Shown here: positions 59,320-64,000 of the stretch, piece after piece
How positions within the stretch are numbered: the first letter of the stretch is position 1
Layout of the letters: the number at the start of each line of letters is the position of its first letter
Assembly (NCBI GenBank): GCA_964353855.1
Contig: CAYGWX010000008.1
Location: 1 to 64,000, forward strand
Source: CAYGWX01 sp964353855 [NCBI: uncultured bacterium]
GTDB taxonomy: Bacteria > Edwardsbacteria > CAYGWX01
DNA length: 64,000 bases
Direction of reading: 5' to 3'
Notes under the pieces: generated by a model
What the model saw: only the letters and a program-made list of their open reading frames with translations
Database searches by the model: none
What the model was told of the DNA's origin: nothing
Position numbers and translations under genes: made by a program

Positions 59320-59520
59320 AAATACGGAATCAGTCCCCACCACGACACCCGGGCTTGGGCCAGCGGCGATACCCTCCCACCGGCCGGGGATACGACCCAT
59401 GCCTGGTGGGTCAACGTGGTCCGGGGACGGGATTCAACCGATTGCTCCTATTGCCATTACGCGCCGAATCATTACTGGAGGGACGGAACGCTGGTGACCG
59501 TCTGCCAGTACTGCCACTGA
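59320..59520 (+). pseudogene. Fragment duplicating the 3' end of the multihaem cytochrome gene
   Basis: The frame encodes Y-G-I-S-P-H-H-D-T-R-A-W, then D-T-T-H-A-W-W-V-N and C-S-Y-C-H, H-Y-W-R-D-G-T, C-Q-Y-C-H and a stop. This matches the last 65-70 residues of the lipoprotein cytochrome encoded at 55372 at both protein and DNA level (about 56570-56776). No signal peptide or start with a ribosome site is present, although an ATG at 59284 keeps the frame open. I read it as a partial gene copy left after duplication or rearrangement. Confidence 0.75.
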
Positions 59521-59584
59521 TCCGGCCCGGAGAAGGATAAAGGACCCCGTTATCCCGGTGGAGGGGAAAAACCATATCCTCCTC

Positions 59585-59613
59585 TTGACAAAACGTCGTC
59601 AATAGGGTACAAT
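59585..59613 (+). promoter_or_regulatory. Promoter of the first Reeler-like gene
   Basis: TTGACA (59585-59590), 17 bases, TACAAT (59608-59613). Confidence 0.85.
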
Positions 59614-59664
59614 TATCACGTTCAAAAGAGAATGGGCATGGGGAAGTTTAAAAAGGAGGAAGAC

Positions 59665-60471
59665 ATGAAGAAAGGCTTATCATTCCTTTTGGCCCTGGGC
59701 CTGGTTTTGGTCCTCGCCGGCCCGCTCACCGCGCACGTGTGGCTGCTCGGCTTTTCCGGAGCCCCGGGGACATACGGAGTCTGCAGCAGAACCTGCCACT
59801 GCTATCCCGGCGGAACGCTGAGCGTGAATGGCTTTCCGGATCATTACAGTCCCGGCCAGACCTATACCATCAGCGTGACCCACATCGGGGGGGACTCCAT
59901 CGAGAATTTCAATTGCTCCGTCCGGATCGGGCAAGGGGCAGAGAATGCCGGACTTCTGCAAGCCGGATACCTCACCGAGACTACCTTCGACAGCGTGGAG
60001 ACCAACGGGGTTCACGCCCTCGCCCGGTGCGACAGCTGCGATTTCCTCTGGACCGCCCCGCCGGTGGGCACGGACACGGTCCGGCTCTATTTCGGGGGGA
60101 TGCAAGGCATCGAGGGGGAATGGGGCCGGAATACGGAGTATATATTGACCGCGCCGGAGTTCACCGGAGTAGAAGAGCAGGCAGGCCTTCAGCCGAAAAG
60201 CGAATCCTTCGACCTGCGCCTGGCGGGCGCGAACCCGGCCCGGAACGGGGTTGCCCTGGCCTACCGCCTGGACGGCAAGGGGCCGGCGCAGCTCAGGGTC
60301 TACGACCTCGCCGGACGGCTGGTGAGGTCCTTCACGGTCAGAGGCAGCTCGGGGATCCTGCGATGGGACGGTCGCGACGCCCGGGGGGCGCTATCGGCCC
60401 CAGGAGTCTACCTGTTGCGTCTGGAGCAGGGGAACCGCTCCTCCACCGGGAAGGCTGTGCTGATCCGATAA
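59665..60471 (+). CDS. Secreted Reeler-like protein with C-x-x-x-C-H motif and T9SS-type tail
   Basis: The start is the ATG at 59665 behind AAGGAGG; it opens a good signal peptide (M-K-K-G-L-S-F-L-L-A-L-G-L). The mature N-terminal part has F-S-G-A-P-G-T-Y-G-V-C-S-R-T-C-H, then P-G-Q-T-Y-T-I-S-V and F-L-W-T-A-P, a pattern of choice-of-anchor/Reeler-like domains. Those often carry a C-x-x-C-H haem-type site; here the spacing is C-x-x-x-C-H. The last 90 residues are a FlgD/T9SS-type tail with R-V-Y-D-L-A-G-R-L-V and G-V-Y-L-L-R-L. Haem binding is possible but unproven. The next gene is a paralogue. Confidence 0.82.
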   Translation: MKKGLSFLLALGLVLVLAGPLTAHVWLLGFSGAPGTYGVCSRTCHCYPGGTLSVNGFPDHYSPGQTYTISVTHIGGDSIENFNCSVRIGQGAENAGLLQAGYLTETTFDSVETNGVHALARCDSCDFLWTAPPVGTDTVRLYFGGMQGIEGEWGRNTEYILTAPEFTGVEEQAGLQPKSESFDLRLAGANPARNGVALAYRLDGKGPAQLRVYDLAGRLVRSFTVRGSSGILRWDGRDARGALSAPGVYLLRLEQGNRSSTGKAVLIR

Positions 60472-60492
60472 ATCCCAAATCCTTAATCTCGA

Positions 60493-60521
60493 GGGCTGCG
60501 AACAGCAGCCCTTTTTTATTT
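60493..60521 (+). terminator. Terminator between Reeler-like paralogues
   Basis: GGGCTGC pairs with GCAGCCC around GAACA, followed by TTTTTTATTTT. Confidence 0.9.
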
Positions 60522-60543
60522 TGGCTGAGGATAACAATCAAGA

Positions 60544-60572
60544 TTGACAAATCGTAGTGTTTATGATAAAAT
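60544..60572 (+). promoter_or_regulatory. Promoter of the second Reeler-like gene
   Basis: TTGACA (60544-60549), 17 bases, TAAAAT (60567-60572). Confidence 0.85.
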
Positions 60573-60758
60573 ATCTTTCTTAAAACGATCGGACAAAGGG
60601 GACTTAAAAAGGGGAAAGCCATGGTTAAAAGTTACTCATTCCTTTTGGCCTTGGGCCTGGTTGAAGCCTTGGCTGACCCAGCGGAACAATTTGCGTTGCC
60701 TGTTTTCCCGTCCGCTACCAGTAAAGCCTTGTTGATCCATAAGAAGGAAGATGCAAAC

Positions 60759-61556
60759 ATGAAGAAAGACATAGTGCTCATTTCGATTTTGATGCTAACT
60801 TGGGCGGCATCGCTCGGGGCCTATACTTTCACGACCGGTTTTTCCGGAGCTCCCGGAAGTTACGGGCTCTGCGCCAGCACCTGTCACGGCGTACCCGGGG
60901 GCACGATTACCATAACCGGCTTCCCGGCAAGGTACCGGCCCGGACAAACATATACTGTCAAAATTTACGGGGATTCCATTAGGCAGTTTAACGGCTCCTG
61001 CCGGGTGGGCACGGACACCCTGAACGCAGGGACGATTACCGCGGACTACAACACCGAGGTCTACAACGTGTTCGGTGAGACCAACGGCATTCACCTCCTG
61101 GTGCCTTCCAGCGACAGCGGGGCGTTCCTCTGGACTGCCCCCGACCCCGGCGTGGACACGGTACGGCTCTTCATCGCGGGCGAGCAGGGCATCATGTCCT
61201 TCGGCCCGAACACGGAGTTAGTTTTTGTATCCGCCCAGGCCACAGGGGTAGAGGAGCAAGGCCAGGAAGGCATGAAGGATAGAAGGATGTGGACCAGGGT
61301 CACGCCGAATCCCTTCCAAAAGCAATGCGCGATCACCTATGGGCCTCTTGCGGGTGGCCCGGCCAGGCTTTCTGTCTTTGATTACAGGGGGCATGTGGTA
61401 AGGGTTCTCACGACCTACTCCTCTCGCCTTTCACCTCACACATTCATATGGGATGGCCGGGATGTTTCGGGCCGACGGGTCCCTCAGGGCGTCTACCTCT
61501 TCCGCTTGGAACAGGGGAACCGCTCCTCCACCGGGAAGGCTGTGCTGATCCGATAG
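60759..61556 (+). CDS. Second secreted Reeler-like protein with T9SS-type tail
   Basis: The best start is the ATG at 60759 (M-K-K-D-I-V-L-I-S-I-L-M-L-T-W-A-A-S-L-G-A), a normal signal peptide with AAGGAAG before it. The frame also stays open from an ATG at 60621, whose DNA copies the start of the first paralogue (S-F-L-L-A-L-G-L-V) but is followed by 40 unrelated residues; it seems a leftover of the duplication. The domain has F-S-G-A-P-G-S-Y-G-L-C-A-S-T-C-H and F-L-W-T-A-P. The final residues Q-G-N-R-S-S-T-G-K-A-V-L-I-R are identical to the first paralogue, and so is nearly all their DNA. Confidence 0.8.
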   Translation: MKKDIVLISILMLTWAASLGAYTFTTGFSGAPGSYGLCASTCHGVPGGTITITGFPARYRPGQTYTVKIYGDSIRQFNGSCRVGTDTLNAGTITADYNTEVYNVFGETNGIHLLVPSSDSGAFLWTAPDPGVDTVRLFIAGEQGIMSFGPNTELVFVSAQATGVEEQGQEGMKDRRMWTRVTPNPFQKQCAITYGPLAGGPARLSVFDYRGHVVRVLTTYSSRLSPHTFIWDGRDVSGRRVPQGVYLFRLEQGNRSSTGKAVLIR

Positions 61557-61570
61557 GCTCAAGCATTCCA

Positions 61571-61605
61571 AGAGAGGCCGCCTTTGGGCGGCCTCTCTTC
61601 ATTCT
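61571..61605 (+). terminator. Terminator after second Reeler-like gene
   Basis: A perfect 12-base stem, AGAGAGGCCGCC with GGCGGCCTCTCT, has a TTTG loop and is followed by TCATTCTTCC. A second hairpin with T-run follows at 61718. Confidence 0.75.
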
Positions 61606-61717
61606 TCCTTTTAGACAAAATTCCCGTTATATATTTTAGGGTTATTTCACTACCAAGAGGGCTCCTTGAACGGTGATTCTCCATTGGAAAATGGAACAAC
61701 TTCGGGCATTTTCGCCA

Positions 61718-61750
61718 GCGGGGCGGCCTCCGGGCCGCCTCGTGCTTTTC
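61718..61750 (+). terminator. Second hairpin before relA
   Basis: GGCGGCC pairs with GGCCGCC (61722-61728 with 61733-61739), then TCGTGCTTTT. Its position inside the possible longer relA frame argues for the later relA start at 61798. Confidence 0.6.
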
Positions 61751-61761
61751 CCTCTCAGGGG

Positions 61762-61791
61762 TTGACAAACTCCCGGGGCGTGGGATATAGT
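61762..61791 (+). promoter_or_regulatory. relA promoter, predicted leaderless mRNA
   Basis: TTGACA (61762-61767), 18 bases, TATAGT (61786-61791). The ATG at 61798 is 6 bases after the -10 box, so transcription is expected to start at or next to the initiation codon. Confidence 0.75.
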
Positions 61792-61797
61792 AATTGG

Positions 61798-63939
61798 ATG
61801 CCTGCGAATGAGATGATCAATGACAGGACCGTTGCTTCACCGTTTCTGGGCAAGGTGGAGGGAGAGAAGGGAAGGCTGGATGTCGCCTTGATTCGGAAGG
61901 CCCACGCCTTTGCCCGGGAGGCGCACCAGGGGCAGTTAAGGCGTTCCGGGGAGCCCTACTTCGTGCACTGCGAGGCTGTGGCGGATATCCTCCTGGACCT
62001 TCGCCTGGATTCGGGGACCCTTACCGGAGGCCTGCTCCACGATGTCCTGGAGGATACCGAGGCGGGCTTCGGGACTCTGAAAAAGGAGTTCGGGCCTGAG
62101 ATCGCGGACCTGGTCGGGGGGGTCACCAAGATCAGCGGGCTCAAGCAGGCCGATCTCGAGGACCAGGGTGCGGAGAACTATCGCAAGATGCTCCTGGCCG
62201 TGACCGGGGACCTCCGGATCCTCCTGATCAAGCTGGCCGACCGCCTGCACAACATGAGGACCCTCGAGCATCTCGAACCCGAGAAGCAGCGCCGGATCGC
62301 CCAGGAGACTCAGGCGGTCTACGCCCCCCTGGCCCACCGCATCGGGATGGCCAAGATAGAATGGGAATTGGAGGACCTGTCCTTCCGTTACCTGGAGCCC
62401 GAGGCCTACGCCCACCTGGCCCAGGCGGTTGAGTCCGGGAGAACGGAGTACGAGCGGTATATTCAGGACTTCTCCGGGCATCTGGAAACGCGGCTCCGGG
62501 ACGAGGACATCCCGGCGCAGGTCACCGGGAGGCTCAAGCATCTGGCCAGCATCCACCGCAAGATGATCGCCCGAGGGAAGCCCTTGGAGGAGATCTACGA
62601 TCTCATGGCCTTCCGGGTCATCGTCCAGGAGGTCCGGGATTGCTACCACGCCCTGGGGGCGGTGCACAGCCTCTTCCTGCCCGTGGTGGATCGGATCAAG
62701 GATTACATCGCCACGCCCAAATCCAACCTGTACCAGGCCCTGCACACCACGGTCATCGGCCCCGGGGAACGCTGGGTTGAGATCCAGATCCGCACCCGGA
62801 AAATGGACTGGGTCGCCGAGGATGGGATTGCGGCGCACTGGGAATACAAGCTGGAAGGTCCCTCCGGGCCGCGCATCGTTCCGGATGAACGCGAGCAGGT
62901 GGCTTATCTCAAGCGCACCCTGGCCTGGGTCCAGGACCAGCTCGACCCCAGGGAGTTCATGGACCTCCTGAAAGTGGACCTATACCGGGGCGAGGTCTTC
63001 GCCTTCACCCCCAAAGGGGCCCTGAAGCACCTGCCCCGGGGTGCGACCTGCCTGGACTTTGCTTTCGCCGTGCACAGCGATATCGGAATGCGCACGACTG
63101 GGGTAAAGATGAACGGCAACATGGTTTCGCTCTCCCGCGAGCTCCAGAACGGGGATGTGGTCGAAATCCTGACCGCCAAGAGCCACCATCCCTCCCGGGA
63201 CTGGCTGAAACTGGTGAAGACCTCCAAGGCCAGGATCCACCTTAAGCAACACTTCCGCGCCCTGGACCGTCTAAGGAATATCGAGCAGGGCAGGGACCTG
63301 CTCGCCCGGGAGGCGAGAAAGGTTGGTTTCACCCTGCCGGACCCTGAGGAGCTCGGAAAAGTCGCCCGGGACCTGGAATTCCCGATGCTCGAGGACCTCT
63401 GGGCCGGGCTCGGAGCAGGAGACCTTACTGCGGCCAGGGTTTTGAGGCGCCTTCTCCCGAAGGAGGCGGGGGCCGAAAAGGATAAACCCATCAAGATGAT
63501 GGATTCGGGGGTGAAGGTGGACGGCCTCCGGAGGGTGTGGGCCACGTTCGCCAAATGCTGTCAGCCCCTGCCGGGAGAGAACGTCGCAGGGACCCTATCT
63601 CGCTCCCGGGGGATCGTGGTTCACCGGGAGGATTGCCCCTCCCTCAAGCAGGCCCGGGCCCAGGTCAGGGTGGAGTGGGACGGGGAATATAGTCGCAGAT
63701 ATCCGGTCATCGTGACCCTCGAGGCCAGGGACCATCTGGGCCTTCTGACCGAGATCTCCAAGACGATTTCCGAGATGAACCTGAATCTTCGCAAAGTGGA
63801 TATAGACTCCGGGGTCGGAAGGGCCGCGGGGAGTTTCGTGCTGGAGGTGGAAAGCCTCTCAGGCCTGGAGCGTACCCTGGAGCGGCTTCGAAAGCTGCCG
63901 GGCGTCCTGCGCGTGGAGCGCAAGCAAAAAAGACGTTGA
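61798..63939 (+). CDS. Bifunctional (p)ppGpp synthetase/hydrolase RelA/SpoT
   Basis: The protein of 713 residues has the full Rel layout: an HD hydrolase domain (about 25-180; H-A-F-A-R-E-A-H-Q-G-Q-L-R, Y-F-V-H-C-E, L-L-H-D-V-L-E-D-T, K-L-A-D-R-L-H-N-M-R-T), a synthetase domain (about 220-370; D-L-M-A-F-R-V-I, Y-I-A-T-P-K-S-N-L-Y-Q-A-L-H-T), a TGS domain (about 390-450) and a C-terminal ACT domain. It makes and breaks the alarmone (p)ppGpp in response to starvation. The HD residues are intact, so hydrolysis should work. The frame is open from a TTG at 61666, but promoter and terminators place the start at 61798. Confidence 0.95.
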   Translation: MPANEMINDRTVASPFLGKVEGEKGRLDVALIRKAHAFAREAHQGQLRRSGEPYFVHCEAVADILLDLRLDSGTLTGGLLHDVLEDTEAGFGTLKKEFGPEIADLVGGVTKISGLKQADLEDQGAENYRKMLLAVTGDLRILLIKLADRLHNMRTLEHLEPEKQRRIAQETQAVYAPLAHRIGMAKIEWELEDLSFRYLEPEAYAHLAQAVESGRTEYERYIQDFSGHLETRLRDEDIPAQVTGRLKHLASIHRKMIARGKPLEEIYDLMAFRVIVQEVRDCYHALGAVHSLFLPVVDRIKDYIATPKSNLYQALHTTVIGPGERWVEIQIRTRKMDWVAEDGIAAHWEYKLEGPSGPRIVPDEREQVAYLKRTLAWVQDQLDPREFMDLLKVDLYRGEVFAFTPKGALKHLPRGATCLDFAFAVHSDIGMRTTGVKMNGNMVSLSRELQNGDVVEILTAKSHHPSRDWLKLVKTSKARIHLKQHFRALDRLRNIEQGRDLLAREARKVGFTLPDPEELGKVARDLEFPMLEDLWAGLGAGDLTAARVLRRLLPKEAGAEKDKPIKMMDSGVKVDGLRRVWATFAKCCQPLPGENVAGTLSRSRGIVVHREDCPSLKQARAQVRVEWDGEYSRRYPVIVTLEARDHLGLLTEISKTISEMNLNLRKVDIDSGVGRAAGSFVLEVESLSGLERTLERLRKLPGVLRVERKQKRR

Positions 63940-64000
63940 AATAAAACCCGGAGTATGATATGATAGTTAGTTTAGAAAATAGGTGTTGAACCAACTACGT
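63940..64000. other. Window end, no gene seen
   Basis: The last 60 bases contain AT-rich sequence (GTATGATATGATAG) that could be a promoter for a gene outside the window. Confidence 0.3.

Noticed and set aside
61666-61797. Longer relA starting at TTG 61666
   Set aside because: The segment contains a terminator hairpin and the promoter, and adds low-complexity residues not seen in Rel proteins.

Overview
The window is GC-rich, protein-dense bacterial chromosome from an organism with an outer membrane: beta-barrel proteins, lipoproteins, secreted proteins with C-terminal sorting-type domains and multihaem cytochromes. No rRNA or tRNA gene was seen, so placement rests on gene style. The repeated C-terminal domain (N-P-F, then P-G-H-E-x-E-R-F, L-Y-D-x-S-G-R, G-V-Y-F-L) on Ycf48/BNR-like and beta-helix proteins resembles type IX secretion (T9SS)-type sorting domains of FCB-like and WOR-3/TA06-like candidate phyla. 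I infer an uncultured lineage of that kind, with low to moderate confidence. Promoters are unusually readable: many TTGACA/TATAAT-type pairs with 16-18 base spacers.

Layout. 0.3-3.5 kb: NfeD membrane protease, a small SPFH/NfeD hybrid, a slipin and a secreted small protein. 3.5-7.6 kb: DinB-like protein, frameshifted acyl-CoA dehydrogenase, MscL, flavin-binding protein and A-type flavoprotein. 7.7-13.6 kb: branched-chain amino-acid ABC transporter (livK-H-M-G-F), interrupted between livM and livG by an AT-rich gene and a repeat element. 13.6-23.6 kb: HD-GYP regulator, SMC, a candidate small RNA, a 21-bp repeat array, a Ycf48-like secreted protein, FtsY, MtnA and a beta-barrel protein. 23.7-31.2 kb: HutH; then on the minus strand a beta-helix secreted protein, an ECF-type sigma factor, a GNAT, a small secreted protein and an aminotransferase; then a SagB-type nitroreductase lipoprotein.

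31.2-36.7 kb is an AT-rich island: a repeat element followed by a DNA methyltransferase, a kinase-ATPase fusion and a duplicated Rossmann-like protein. I think this is the best candidate for an undescribed (defence-like) system. 36.7-50.3 kb: TPR proteins, the rest of histidine degradation (hutU, hutI, fused ftcD), an ExeA-like ATPase, a large TPR protein with no normal start codon, and a second HD-GYP regulator. 51.0-56.8 kb: a large Ycf48-like secreted protein and a beta-barrel plus two multihaem cytochromes that look like a porin-cytochrome electron conduit. 57.1-61.6 kb: AraC-like regulator, BNR-like secreted protein, a cytochrome gene fragment and two Reeler-like secreted paralogues. 61.8-63.9 kb: RelA/SpoT.

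Two repeat phenomena run through the window. Short tandem repeats with a 7-base (once 8-base) period and ever-changing sequence sit at many gene junctions and sometimes inside genes. A mosaic intergenic element with 11-base-phased repeats occurs three times (about 11.0, 31.4 and 50.5 kb), two of them directly before AT-rich, probably acquired genes.
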